A stretch of 64,000 bases of DNA from Sepioteuthis lessoniana (Eukaryota > Mollusca > Cephalopoda > Myopsida > Loliginidae). The notes below the pieces were generated by a model. That model did no database searches. It was given only the letters and a program-made list of their open reading frames with translations, and was not told the DNA's origin. The stretch lies in NCBI GenBank assembly GCA_963585895.1, contig OY757947.1, positions 41,539,671-41,603,670 of the forward strand, written 5' to 3'. Below, in pieces: positions 10,168 to 20,589 of the stretch (the first letter of the stretch is position 1; the number at the start of each line of letters is the position of its first letter). The position numbers and the translations under genes are program-made.

Positions 10168-10630
10168 CATATTGACCCCTGCCAAGCAGTCAAAATAGGA
10201 AATGTACCTGTGTAAATAACAGGTGCATCCGGTCGAGGAATATCAGGATATAACCTTGAACGTGGACGGGTTGAATGAGTGTGATTTGTGACGCCCACAA
10301 AAAGAAGGTGGGTGTCGAACAATTATATAACCCGAGTAAAGATAGGAAGTCAGTCAGTTGGAGATAAGATGCTGTAGAGAGAACCAGCACCCAGTAGAGT
10401 GGGCCCCCAGGCCCCCGGTTGAGCAGCCCAGGAGAACGGGAAAGAAACGCTGTTATGGCCATAGGAGTGGGGGTCAATATGTTGCAGTTCTGTTCGGTCT
10501 CCAACTCCCTCTCACTGTAAAACTTTTAGGAACCCTTTCGAACCCTTTCAAATAAAGTGAGAGGTATATTTTTCTAAAAAAATGTGTCGCTCGTCTTTAT
10601 TGTGTCGTCGTTATGATTCTGCATGCATAT
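10166..10630 (+). mobile_element. Solo LTR fossil, LTR-retrotransposon type
   Basis: An element of about 451 bp (10173-10623) begins TGACCCC and ends CTGCA. It is flanked on both sides by the direct repeat TGCATAT. A TATA-like TTATATAA lies at about 10324, and AATAAA lies at 10551 followed by a T/G-rich stretch. This is the promoter-then-polyadenylation order of an LTR. Length and style fit a Gypsy-type LTR, but no internal region is present, so this is best read as the product of LTR-LTR recombination. The intact-looking duplication suggests moderate age. If the ends are drawn differently a 5-bp duplication (GCATA) also fits. Confidence 0.65.
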
Positions 10631-10644
10631 GTGTATGTATTGTG

Positions 10645-10980
10645 TTCATGGCTTCTTGAACAAGTCCTGGCGGCAACACCCCACAAGACACCAACTGTAC
10701 GGCCACCTGCCTCCTATCACGAAAACTATTCAAATTAGACGAACCAGACATGCAGGACACTGCTGGAGAAGCAGGGACGAGCTCATAAGAGATGTACTCT
10801 CATGGACCCCACACATGGCTGTGCAAAAGCAGGACGACCAGCACGAACATACACTCAGCAACTATGTGAGGATACAGGATGTTGTCCAGAAGACCTGCCT
10901 GAGGCGATGAACTATAGGGAAAAGTGGTGAGAGGGTCAGGGATATCCGTGCTACCAGTACGACATGATGATGATGATGAT
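10645..10980 (+). pseudogene. RTE-like LINE 3' end
   Basis: The coding remnant covers NKSWRQHPTRHQLYGHLPPI, TKTIQIRRTRHAGHCWRS and RDELIRDVLSWTPH. It then shifts frame near the GRAK motif and ends in the (ATGATG)n tail. It is 5' truncated and inactive. Confidence 0.85.
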
Positions 10981-11505
10981 GTATACTTGCTGCATTCGTG
11001 GAAATTCTATCTATCTATCTGTTTTCAGGTCCCGTCAGAAAGTTCATTTATGACATAAGTAGATTTGATTATGACCTACTTACTTGTATAAGGTAAGTAA
11101 AAGGTAATAAGAATTATATAGCTGACCTTGTTACAAAATCAATTGACGGTTTCTATATAAAACGATGTTATGGTGCCACCAAAAATCCTCTCGGGAGGTT
11201 GTATAATTGCAGTACTGCGCTATCCATTGTCAGTTATGTCAGTCTGCTGCCAACATTCTATTGACAGGATATGTAGATAAGTTACGAGATATAAATCGTA
11301 GTGAGTTTTGCCAGAATGCCAATATTACGCATTTGCAAGCCGTCAAAAGAATTGGCAATCCGGAAGACTGTCTGAACTCGCGCCAAAGCTATATGCAATA
11401 AAAAAATCAACACTATCAGACAGAGACAGAGACAGAGAGAGAGAGTCTGAGAGAAACAAAAAAGTGCAGTTGGCGAAATATAACAATGATTAAGGAAGAA
11501 TATAT
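10981..11505. other. No gene recognised
   Basis: Bases 11200-11400 have a balanced base composition and a 64-codon open frame (CQSAANILLTGYVDKLRDIN) that I cannot place in any family. A short (GA)n run lies at 11420. I would not call a host exon on this. Confidence 0.4.
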
Positions 11506-11507
11506 GC

Positions 11508-11768
11508 GCGTCGGCCTAGTGGGTAGAGTGTTCGCCAATGGCCCGGGAGACCAGGGTTCAATTCCAGGTCGAGTCATATTAAAAACTCAAAAAATGGTAT
11601 TTGATGCCGCCTTGCTTAACACACAGCATTATGAGGTACGGTTCAAGGGTAAAGTGTATCTATCCAGAGAAGAGAGTAACGTTCTTCCTAACACCTCGGT
11701 GTAGTAGCTAATGGAAAGGGAGCCTTCGGGTCGCCCTCGACAACGGTCGTCAACCTTACTAATTTATA
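11508..11768 (+). mobile_element. SINE-C, full-length tRNA-derived SINE
   Basis: The head GGCCTAGTGGGTAGAGTGTT holds an A box, and GGTTCAATTCC is a near-perfect B box about 40 bases on. The body contains AAATGGTATTTGATGCCGCC, TTGCTTAACACACAGCATTA and GGTGTAGTAGCTA, ending with the short stem CCTCGACAACGGTCG. Unlike SINE-A and SINE-B it has neither the AATACCCTTGGG domain nor the GGCAT…ATGCC tail. Transcription by pol III from the head is expected for a tRNA-derived SINE. Confidence 0.85.
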
Positions 11769-12046
11769 TGCACGTAAACACAAAGACACACACACACACA
11801 CATATATATATATATGATTTAACATAAAAATGACATATGCAAATGATAAAAGTTTCCCTGAAAATAGTGCTCTACGCTTCAACAACAGAGCAAGTATAAA
11901 AACCTTTATTAACAGAATTGAATTCTATTAATGAGGTTCGTTTAGCAAAAAGCCAGAAAGGAGTCACCTAGTAAGAACCAAACTCATAAACCTATCTTAC
12001 AGCACTAGAGATGACATACCAAGATAGAAACAAAGTCATTTATATA
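11769..12046. other. No gene recognised; (CA)n(TA)n at 11788-11815
   Basis: Apart from the compound microsatellite there is no identifiable element. Confidence 0.5.
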
Positions 12047-12205
12047 TATATATATTGTCATCCACAGACAGACTGTTTTGTTCTATCAAAACTCTTCAGA
12101 GTGGCTAGACACGTAGGACGCTCGAAACCAGGATCGAAACCCGTCCAACTTTACGTTGGACTTTGTCTCAGACCGCTCGGCCAACAAGCGTACCACGTTG
12201 ACTAA
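12047..12205 (-). mobile_element. SINE-like element with tRNA-Leu-like head
   Basis: On the reverse strand ACGCTTG (about 12196) can pair with CGAGCGT (about 12121) as a 7-bp acceptor stem with one G-U. The A box TGGCCGAGCGG is a perfect match. TCCAA-CGTAAAG-TTGGA forms an anticodon-like arm with TAA in the loop, and GGGTTTCGATCC resembles a T arm. The base 5' of the anticodon is G rather than U, the long variable arm is absent and three extra bases follow the T arm. It is therefore a degenerate tRNA-Leu-like SINE head, not a working tRNA gene. Confidence 0.55.
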
Positions 12206-12368
12206 GGTAATTTTTAATGTATTTATGTAGCAACAGTAGCAGCGTCTCTTTGTTTACATTTTTTACCCTATCGGCTACCAGAGTGCTCAATTCTTTCGAA
12301 GAGTTTTTCATTATGCAGGCGGCGGCTGAAAATTCCTTCGCCAGAGTCCTCAACCCCCATGGGGGAGC

Positions 12369-12438
12369 GTATATATTGTCATCCACAGACAGACTGTTTC
12401 GTTCTACCAGAATTCTTCAGTGTGGCTAGACACGTACC
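12369..12438 (-). mobile_element. Second copy of the Leu-type SINE body
   Basis: TATATTGTCATCCACAGACA, GACTGTTTCGTTCTACC and GTGGCTAGACACGTA repeat the body sequence at 12051-12117 at high identity. The tRNA-like head is missing. Confidence 0.65.
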
Positions 12439-12691
12439 TCCCACCAAGTCATTTATTGTGGAAAGCCACGCAAGAATAGTTATTCATGCGCCGCTGTCAC
12501 AAAAAATTCTATATCTCGTTAGCATTTCCCTTTTAAGGCGCCACAGGCCCTAACCTTTGAACTTAGCCCCACTAACCAGATACTGTCAGAAGGAACGGCT
12601 CCCTGGGTCTAGGAGATTAGCACAATACCACCCACTTGAAACTAACGCCAGTTGGACCTCGAAAAACCAGAACGGGGATGAGCCTGCGGTA

Positions 12692-12733
<42 letters not shown>

Positions 12734-13062
12734 CGTGTGTGTGTGTGTGTGTGTGTATGTGCGTGTGTGTGTGTGTGTAATGGTCATTAAATGAATAAAA
12801 GAGATTTTTTTTAATATATAAATTTTTTTCGGAATTTTTTCCATACATTGTTAGGGTATAGTTTTTAGCAAGAATTCTTTTAACTTCGCAAAAATATTTG
12901 GTTTAGGGTTATTCAAGCAGGCGGCAAATAAACAGAGTGGTCCAGACTTGAACAGAGGTCCGTCATCAAATTTTTGTGGGCAGAGAAGTGAAAACTATGT
13001 GAAATTTACAGAAGAATGTGTGATGTTTACGAAGAAGCATTTTTAACCAAAAAATTACAGCC
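12439..13062. other. No gene recognised; (TA)n(GT)n at 12695-12778
   Basis: Bases 12540-12690 are less AT-rich than their surroundings but carry no known motif. The compound microsatellite follows. Confidence 0.45.
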
Positions 13063-14128
13063 TACTCGGCTGGGATGGGGTGGCTGTTGAATACACCTAC
13101 TGAATCTCCACAGAGGTGTTAAGACCCCCCCACACACACACCCACACACATACCAACGAGTGCCCTGGATATGTTACTTAACAATCTGATAGTGAGGCTC
13201 CTGTAATGCTGGAACTTGGGGGAATGTGGAGTACTCTTTCATTGCCATTGCTCCCAGGTCCGCTCTGACCCGGCGTGGTAGCACCTGATAGGGTCCTATC
13301 TATAGTTCAAATAGAACTGTTTGACATCTAAACTGTGTGCAAACATATGACGTGCATTAAATTGAATTGTTAGAAATAGAGCTGTTTGATTATTTAACTG
13401 TATGTAAACAAATGAGTGATATTTAATTGAATTGTTACTGATACATAGCAATACTTAGAACTATTTAGCTGTTTGTCAACGAATGAATTATGTTGAATAG
13501 AACAGTTTGTGTTGGATAGCAATAACTGAAACCATTTAACTATGCAGAAACAACAGTAACACGAGGAGGTGCGCGTGGTGTAATGATTATCGTCGTAGGA
13601 AATGAACACGGCGGCACGAGTTCAAATCCTGGACGAGACTGATGGCATTTCACATAGCACTAATACCCTTGGGAAACGTATGAATCCAATTATTCTCCCT
13701 CCAGCTATAGGTAAATAGTAGGACAGACTGTTCTTCAGCCTTGGTAAGGCAACTAGTCTAGGAGAAGGAAAACTCTGAATTCAAACCTGTTAAACTCCGC
13801 TTTAAAAAATTGACCTTGTGTCATATCCTGCCCGAGCGGAGGGGTTGGGTAAATAGGGTAACACGAGTGTGCAAACAAATTAGTTTTGACTAATTTAAAA
13901 ATGAAATTACCGACAAACTAATCTCTTATATACAACGTCTATCTATTCAAATGTGTGCAAACAAATGACTGATGTTAAATACTGGAAATAATCTACCTAT
14001 GCAAAAAAAGGAACCCAACTATCAACAAAATATGTTTACAAATAATATGTAATATAATACATTCGTATAAACAGTATATAGCATTAGATAACCCATACAG
14101 GTTGATATGCCATAAAACCAAATTGAAA
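13063..14128 (+). repeat. HVT composite interrupted by SINE-B
   Basis: The head (CTACTCGGCTGGGATGGGG) lies at 13070-13300 with an internal (CA)n expansion at 13128-13150. The middle uses the second unit type (TGTGTGCAAACATATGACGT…ATAGCAATACTTAGAACT), and the tail hairpin lies at 14078-14115 (GCATTAGATAACCC…GGTTGATATGCC). A SINE-B sits in the middle with a 10-bp target duplication, so HVT is the older insertion. Confidence 0.75.
13566..13857 (+). mobile_element. SINE-B with 10-bp target-site duplication
   Basis: GTAACACGAG occurs at 13556-13565 and again at 13858-13867, exactly flanking a 292-bp SINE-B (GGTGCGCGTGGTGTAATGAT…GGTTGGGTAAATAG). This fixes both element ends and shows LINE-type retroposition. 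Confidence 0.9.
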
Positions 14129-14683
14129 ATGTTTACCAATGGTTTGGTTTCTTTGTTTAATGGAACATCAACCTTTGTACGTTTGGAGGTGCCCGTGGTG
14201 TAGTCGTTATCGCCGTAGGAAATGAACACGGCGATACGAGTTCAAATCCTGGACGAGACTGATTGCATTTCACATAGCACTAATACCCTTGGGAAAGGTA
14301 TGAATCCAATTTTTCTCCCTCCAGCTATGGGTAAATAGTAGGACAGACTAGGTTCTTCAGCCATGGTTAGGCAACTAGTCTAGGAGAAGGAAAACTCTGA
14401 ATTCAAACCTGTTAAACTCCGCTTAAAAATTGACCATGTGTCATATCCTGCCCGAGCGGTGGGGTTGGTAAATAGTACCTTTGTACGTTATTTAATACCA
14501 AAGCTGTTCTCCTTGAAGAACAGTAGTGGTACTATTTACCCCATAGCTGGGAGGATAAGGGGGTCCATACCTTTCCCAATGATATTTACCCGAAAGTGAA
14601 GGTTATAGCGTGACTGGAGTTCGAACTCGCATACTACGATTTCGTAGTCCAACGCTTTAACCATTACACCACGAGGACACCAC
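14129..14683 (-). mobile_element. SINE-A split by SINE-B
   Basis: The reverse strand from 14683 carries the head (GTGTCCTCGTGGTGTAATGG), the AATATCATTGGGAAAGGTAT core and the first tail arm. After the insertion the tail resumes to 14130 (AACCAAACC end). Removing the inserted SINE-B and one copy of its duplication restores a continuous SINE-A. Confidence 0.8.
14184..14476 (+). mobile_element. SINE-B with 13-bp target-site duplication
   Basis: ACCTTTGTACGTT lies at 14171-14183 and again at 14477-14489. The SINE between them is 293 bp. The target is the tail hairpin of a SINE-A, so SINE-B was active after that SINE-A inserted. Confidence 0.92.
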
Positions 14684-14917
14684 CTAACCAATCAACTAAA
14701 TGTAGATATGGCGCAACAAGCCTAAGTCGAAAAGACAGTCCAAGGAGTAAAGACATACTGACTCTCCGATAAAGAAAAAGTTCAGGCCGCAGCAGTTAAT
14801 GAAGAATGTAATGTTGACTGTCTTCTGGGCCTTGAAGTGATCTTCCTCTTCTGATTTTCTTGAAAAGAATGAAACTATAAACATTGCCAACTCGTTCGGT
14901 AAAATTCACCAGGTGTG
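14684..14917. other. No gene recognised
   Basis: The stretch is unique-looking sequence between a SINE-A head and an HVT tail. Confidence 0.5.
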
Positions 14918-16141
14918 GTTTGGTTTGGTTAAGTTTTATGGCATATCAAACATTTAAAGCCAAATACTGTTTTTACATGTATATTAAATGCATGATTGGT
15001 GAACATTTTTTAGATACACACAGTTAATGAGATCAAACACTTCTATTTCAAACAATTCAATTGAGCATAAGTCAATAAAGTTAAATGGTTCCAAGTAGCG
15101 CTGTGTATCACTAACAATTCAATTAAATATTACTCATTTGTTTACGCACAGTTAAATGATCAAACAGTTCTATTTCTAACTATTCACTCTAGCATTAGTC
15201 AACAAAGTTAAATAGTTCCATCACTAACAATTCAATTAAACTTTAGTCATTTGTTTACACACAGTTAAATGATCAAACACTTCTATTTCAAACAATTCAA
15301 TTGAGCATAAGTCAATAAAGTTGAATTATGTTGAATAGAGGTGCCCGTGGTGTAATGGTTATCATCACAGTATACGGACACGGCAATACGAGTTCAATTC
15401 CTGGACAAGACTGATTGCATTTCACATAGCACTAATACCCTTGGGAAAGGTATGAATCCAATTTTTCTCCCTCCAGCTATGGGTAAATAGTAGGGGAGAC
15501 TAGGTTCTTCAGCCTTGGTGAGGCAACTAGTCTAGGAGAAGGAAAACTCTGAATTCAAACCTGCTAATCTCCGCTTAGAAAATTGACCTTGTGTCATATC
15601 CTGCCCAAGCGGAGGGGTTGGGTAAATAGGATAAGTCAATAAAGTTAAATGGTTCCATGTAGCGCTGTGTATCACTAACAATTCAATTAAATATCACTCA
15701 TTTGTTTACCCATAGTTAAATGATCAAACAGTTCTGTTTCAAACAATTTACTTTAGCATAAGTCAACAAAATTAAATAGTTCCATCACTAACAATTAAAT
15801 TAAATATCAGTCATTTGTTTACACACAGTTAAATGATCAAACACTTCTATTTCAAACAATTCAATTTAGCATAAGTCATTTATTTGCTCTTTGTTTGAAT
15901 ATAAAATTTCTATTTGTGCTATAGCTAGGACCCTATCAGGAACTACCACTCCGCGCCAGAGTGGACCTGGGAGCAATGACAATGAAGGGGTACTCCGTTT
16001 TCCCGAAAGCTCCAGCATTACTCGAGCCTCACCATCAGATTGTTTAGTATCATATTCAGGATACTCGTAGGGCTGCGGGGCGTTTAACCCCTATGCAGAG
16101 ATGCAATTGGTCTATTCTACAGCCCCAGCTGACTGGGCCCA
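14918..16141 (-). repeat. HVT composite, long reverse copy split by SINE-B
   Basis: The tail lies at 14918-14990 (hairpin shortened), a long middle spans 14995-15910, and the head occupies 15915-16141. The middle alternates the two unit types (TCAAACAATTCAATTGAGCA and ACTCATTTGTTTACGCACAG), showing they can occur in one element. SINE-B at 15339 interrupts it. Confidence 0.75.
15339..15630 (+). mobile_element. SINE-B inside HVT
   Basis: The copy is full length from GGTGCCCGTGGTGTAATGG to GGTTGGGTAAATAGG. ATAAGTCAATAAAGTT follows the element and also occurs 15 bases upstream of its start. That may be the target duplication or simply the HVT unit repeating. Confidence 0.85.
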
Positions 16142-17090
16142 TTTAACATTGAGGTTCATGTGAAAAAATATTTTGGATAAATGTATATATTGCTCCAAGT
16201 GTTCGTATTATTCGGAAAAGTCGGAAACGCTTTGATGAAGTATATTTCTTTAAATTAGGGGAATGCCTAACTTGACCTTAACTCAGCAGGCGAATCGTCC
16301 TAAAAGTCTTGCCGTGATTTCGACGGGTAATTAACTTCCTCTTTAGGCACCCCAACCCTTGAAAAGCCATTTTGATATGTAACCCCATGTATTGAGCCGT
16401 TTGCTCCACCTAACTGTAAAAACAAACTGCACACAAATACTTATCTGTTTAAATTAGACCTATCTTATCTGTATCTTCGCTAACAATTCAAAGCTCTCCC
16501 ACCCCGCTACCGTACACCGGTATTTTACAAGGACAAAAAATTAGTGGTTGAGCTGAGGGTAAGATATGAAAGACGGACCGGAAAAAGAAGGGTTAACAAA
16601 CAAGAAAGGAAATCAATTTGATTTATAAGGTTTTATAGCCGTTTTATGGATGCGAAAAGAGAATTTGAAAGACTTTATCATACTGGGACTCCCCCTGGTG
16701 TAATGAGGTGGAACTAGGCTGGAGGACGAGGCAAAATGCTGTGCAGAATTGTAACCACCCTTGGATACGCTTCATTGCCTTTCCTACCACCCGCTGGGTG
16801 GAGAGGTGGATTCTTTTATCTATTTGTTTTGTTTATTTATTTATTTTTATCCTGCAGGCTATCATCATAACACGTTCTAAATATTTACTTGATAAGAATC
16901 GAAATAGTATCAGGGTATATAAATCCAAGAGAGGTCAGCTACCCACAAGGGTAGAAGTCATGTTGTTTAGCAGGTAGCTGGTCACACCCTTTATAGGTCA
17001 AACTCAGCTCGAAATAATGAAGCTGATTTTCGCGGCAGACACTGATATTATTTCAAAGAATGAACAAGGAACGATTCACGATTTTCTTCC
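16142..17090. other. No gene recognised in ~950 bases
   Basis: The composition is more even than in neighbouring repeats. A GGTGTAATGAGG at 16697 hints at a tRNA-like A box with no B box behind it. The short open frames have no recognisable domain. Confidence 0.45.
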
Positions 17091-18012
17091 TTTTTTCCGT
17101 TTTTTTAATTTTTTCTTTTTCTTTCTTTTTCTTCCTTTTCTTTCTTTAAACAATTTTTCTTTTTTTTTTTCAATTTTTTCCCTTTTTTTTGACAGTTTTC
17201 TTTTTATTCTTATTTCTTCTTTTTTGTCCCTTTTTCTTTTGTCCTTTCTTTTTTTCCTTACTTTTTTCTTTTTTCGTTTTTCTCTTTGCTTTTTATTCTG
17301 TTTTTTCTTTGCTTCTTTTTCCTTTTTCCTTTCTTTTTTTCCTCTCTTTTCTTCCCCCTGTTTCTTGTTTTTTTCTTTTTCTTCTTTTTTGTACTTTTTC
17401 GTTTTTTCTCTTTTCTTTTTTTCGGTTTTTTCTTTATTTCTTTTTCTTTTTTCTCTTTTTTTCACCCTTTTTCTTCTTCCTTTTTTTCTTTTTTCCTTTC
17501 TTTTCTTTGTTCTTTCTTTTTCGTTTTTCTTTTTCTTCTTCTTTTTTGTACTTTTTCGTTTCTCTCTCTCTTTTTTCTGTTTTTTCTTTGTTTCATTTTC
17601 TTTTTCTCTCTTTTCTTCTCTTCTTTTTTCTTTATTTTCACTTTTGTTTTTTATCTCTTTTTCTTTTTTTTTTCCTTTCAATTTTTTCTTTTTTTTTACT
17701 TTTGTATTTTTTCTTTTTTTCTCTTTCCTTTTTTGTTTTTTCTTTGTTTCATTTTTCTCTTCTTTTTTTCTTTTTTTTTTTTTACTTTTTTCTATTTTTT
17801 GTCTTCCAATTTACTTGTACCCTTTACTTTTTTTTACTTTTTCTTTCTATTTTTTATCTTTTTTCTTTGTTTTTCCTTTTTTCTTTTCTTTTCCTATTTT
17901 TTTTTTGTTCTCCTTTGTTCCCCTTTTTTATCTTTGTTTCTTTGTTTTTCTATTTCCTTTTTTTCTTTTTTCTGCCTTTTTCCTTTTTTATTTTCTGCCT
18001 TTTTCTTTCTTT
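17091..18012 (+). repeat. Homopyrimidine (TTTTC)-like block, ~920 bp
   Basis: Nearly pure T/C with irregular TTTTC, TTTC and TTTTTTC units and very few purines. The long phenylalanine-serine-leucine frames in it, and the lysine-arginine-glutamate frame opposite, result from composition and not from genes. Confidence 0.97.
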
Positions 18013-18289
18013 TTTCCTCTAGCCTGAACAATTTTTATAATTCTTTTTGATAAAGCTTTCATTATTATTTCCGAAAAAAAATTTTTTCGTAAGGGACCTT
18101 TCTTTTGTAATCAACCGAAAGTTACCGAAAGTTACCGAAAAACCTTTCAAAATTAGAGGAATTTTTGAACAAATGAAAGCTAGAATTCTACGGACGAAAC
18201 AATTAGATGTACTTCGCCTGGCAAAAATTAGAAATTTAGAACACTTACAGGACGTATCTTTTAAGCAATAAATAAACTTCTCACAGATA
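18013..18289. other. No gene recognised
   Basis: AT-rich, with a short direct repeat CGAAAGTTAC CGAAAGTTAC at 18116-18136. Nothing else is evident. Confidence 0.45.
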
Positions 18290-18485
18290 AAATATAATTT
18301 TAAATGCCTGTACAAAACAGTCTGGAAACTTATTGAAGGCACCACGTACAAACCATTTTTCTTTAGTGGCAGACCTTTCTGGCTTCATGAAATATTCCTC
18401 AGACAAATTAAATTGAAGTATTTAAAACAATGGTAAATCTATTTCCTAAAGCCATGCAAAATAAAAATATGGAATGACATAATAA
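18290..18485 (-). mobile_element. Mariner 5' end with its upstream repeat
   Basis: This is an inverted copy of the 897-1158 arrangement. The mariner terminus (AAACTTATTGAAGGCACCAC) lies at 18325-18348, followed by GGCTTCATGAAATATTCCTC and CCTAAAGCCATGCAAAATAA. The joint to the upstream repeat is the same in both places. Confidence 0.7.
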
Positions 18486-18699
18486 TGGTAGAATTCCTGG
18501 AAAAAATTCTCTCAGTCTGTTAATTTCATAGTTTTTTCAAGGGGTGAAACAATGTTACAAGATGGCTGAAGACTTCGGAAATTTTATCAGAATATCTTAT
18601 GGATCCTAAGAGCTCAATGTAACGGTGTGCAAACAAATAATCATCATAATTAAATAGGATAGTCACATAAGACCACTGAATTGTACATAAATTATCAGT

Positions 18700-19405
18700 T
18701 TGACAGGAATTCTTGAAAACCATTTAATTATATATAAATTATTGTTATTAGATTGGAATACTTGAAACAATGTACTTGCGTAAAAATTATTAGTTTTTGA
18801 TAGGAATACTTGAAGTCATATAATTGTCTATGAATTATTTGTATTAGATAGGAATACTTGAAACCATATAATTGTCTATGAATTATTTGTATTTGATAGG
18901 AATACTTGAAACCATATAATTGTTTATGAATTATTTGTATTTGATAGGAATACTTGAAACCATATAACTGTCTATGAATTATTAGTATTAGATAGGAATA
19001 CTTGAAACCATATAATTGTATATGAATTATTTGTATTTGATAGGAATACTTGAAACCAGATAATTGTTTATGAATTATTTGTATTTGATAGGAATACTTG
19101 AAACCATATAATTGTCTATGAATTATTTGTATTTGATAGGAATACTTGAAACCATATAATTGTTTATGAATTATTTGTATTTGATAGGAATACTTGAAAC
19201 CATATAATTGTCTATGAATTATTTGTATTTGATAGGAATACTTGAAACCATATAACTGTCTATGAATTATTAGTATTAGATAGGAATACTTGAAACCATA
19301 TAATTGTCTATGAATTATTTGTATTAGATAGGAATACTTGAAACCATATGATTGTATATGAATTATTAGTATTAGATAGGAATACATGAAACCTTATGCA
19401 ATTGT
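18700..19405 (-). repeat. 48-bp minisatellite, ~14 units
   Basis: The unit contains GGAATACTTGAAACCATATA, ATTGTCTATGAATTATTTG and TATTTGATA. Because 48 is a multiple of three, the reverse strand stays open as a 16-residue repeat (YGFKYSYQIQIIHRQL). That frame is a by-product of the period. Left-hand units (18700-18790) are more diverged and match the second HVT middle unit, so the array probably grew from HVT. Confidence 0.9.
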
Positions 19406-19519
19406 TCTAAAAGTATTTGTATCAGGGAGGCAAACGTCTTAAAAATATATGTAACCCTAAGAAGATTCACATAGATTAATTTACCCTGGCCTGGCCTCCT
19501 GGGTCAAGACATGAAAATT

Positions 19520-19740
19520 AGAATGTCGTAATGAGAGTTGAGAGCATACAAAGAAAAGTGACAAAACTAATAAAAAGATAAAAAGATTACAGTTACAGAG
19601 AAAGATTGAAGAAATCAGGATTAAATAGGCTACTAAGGTGATCTAATTGAAACTTTTAAAATAATTAAGTGAATTCCTTATTATAGAGGACATTATGTCA
19701 ATATTTCTCCTTGAACTGGATATTTATACTAAAAAATAAA
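19520..19740 (+). pseudogene. CR1/L2-like LINE, C-terminal fragment
   Basis: The frame reads VESIQRKVTKLIK, then YSYRERLKKSGLNRLL, then (shifted) the equivalent of the -LIETFKI- segment. This matches the conserved LESIQRRATKLI…YEERLK-LGL-TLE-RR-RGDLIE-FKI block near the end of CR1/L2/Rex reverse transcriptases. It is short, with several frame breaks. Confidence 0.6.
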
Positions 19741-19790
19741 TAAATAAACTAAGCCGACTAACCAATTGAATTTTTTTGCTCATAGTAAAG

Positions 19791-20046
19791 TAAGTAAAGT
19801 TGTCTTCCCTAGTCGAGGGCGTCCTGAAGGCTCCTTTTTCAAAAGCTACTACACCAAGGTGTAGGGGAGGGCGCTACTCCTTTCTCTGAACTGCTCCACT
19901 TTCCCCTTGATCCGTATCTTATATTGCTGAGTGTTAAGCAAGGAGGTATCAAGTACTATTTTTAAAGTCTTTGGTATGACGCGACCTGAGATTGAACCCA
20001 GGTCTTTCTGACATTGGCGAACACTCTTCCCATGAAACCAATGGCA
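19791..20046 (-). mobile_element. SINE-C copy
   Basis: The reverse strand keeps the CGCCAATGTCAGAAAGACCT region and the GGTTCAATCTC B box, with the CTTGCTTAACACTCAGCAAT body and CTCGACTAGGGAAGACA end. The A box is damaged. Confidence 0.8.
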
Positions 20047-20194
20047 TTTTTGGAATGAATTAACTAATCGAATCAAAATCTACACTTGTGCAAACAATTT
20101 TTCATTGAATTGGATGATTTCAGAAATAATGGTGAGAAAAAAGGGCATTTTGGGAACTTTTGGATTAATTAATTCATAGAATTGTATATATATG

Positions 20195-20303
20195 TATATA
20201 CGAAAGTGAAAAGGATAAGTACCTGGACCTTGCTAGAGAAATGAAAAAGCTATGAAACATGAAAGTAATGGTGGAATCAATATCTATCTATCTATCTATC
20301 TAT

Positions 20304-20340
<37 letters not shown>

Positions 20341-20545
20341 GATAGATAGATAGATAGATATTGTATCAATAGAGTATTGATAAGTTTGGTAAGGTAATTG
20401 AAAGAGCTGGAAATTATAGGTGAGGGGCGTGCCGAAGTCTTCCAGACTACTATATTACTAAGATTGGCCAGAATCCTGTGGAGAGTCCTGAAGAATTAAA
20501 GAAACTCACAGTCTCTCACACTCCAGTGAAAAGCTATCAGCTAAT
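20195..20545 (+). pseudogene. R4/Dong-like LINE, C-terminal and 3' end
   Basis: KDKYLDLAREMKKL can be read at the start. After a (TCTA)n(TA)n(TAGA)n insertion the equivalents of GR-EVFQTTILLRLARILWRVL and the 3' untranslated region follow (CCAGTGAAAAGCTATCAGCT, TTCTAGTGTGAAAATCTGG). Frames are broken by the microsatellite. Confidence 0.65.
20281..20362. repeat. (TCTA)n(TA)n(TAGA)n perfect palindrome
   Basis: A TATCTATC run, a central TA run and the mirrored GATAGATA run form an 80-base hairpin-capable block inside the LINE fragment. Confidence 0.9.
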
Positions 20546-20589
20546 TCTAGTGTGAAAATCTGGCAAATGGACCAAAAGAACAATGTGAA

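Noticed and set aside
11207-11401. A possible host exon (64 codons, even composition)
   Set aside because: No splice-site pair or recognisable domain, and too short to separate from chance. Left as unassigned.
17017-18027. A 336-residue open frame rich in Phe, Ser and Leu, with a Lys/Arg/Glu frame opposite
   Set aside because: It follows from the homopyrimidine composition. There is no domain, periodic helix pattern or codon-use signal, and all three forward frames are similarly open.
18728-19387. A 219-residue frame with a YGFKYSYQIQIIHRQL repeat
   Set aside because: Another multiple-of-three period (48 bp) in a minisatellite; the frame is a by-product.
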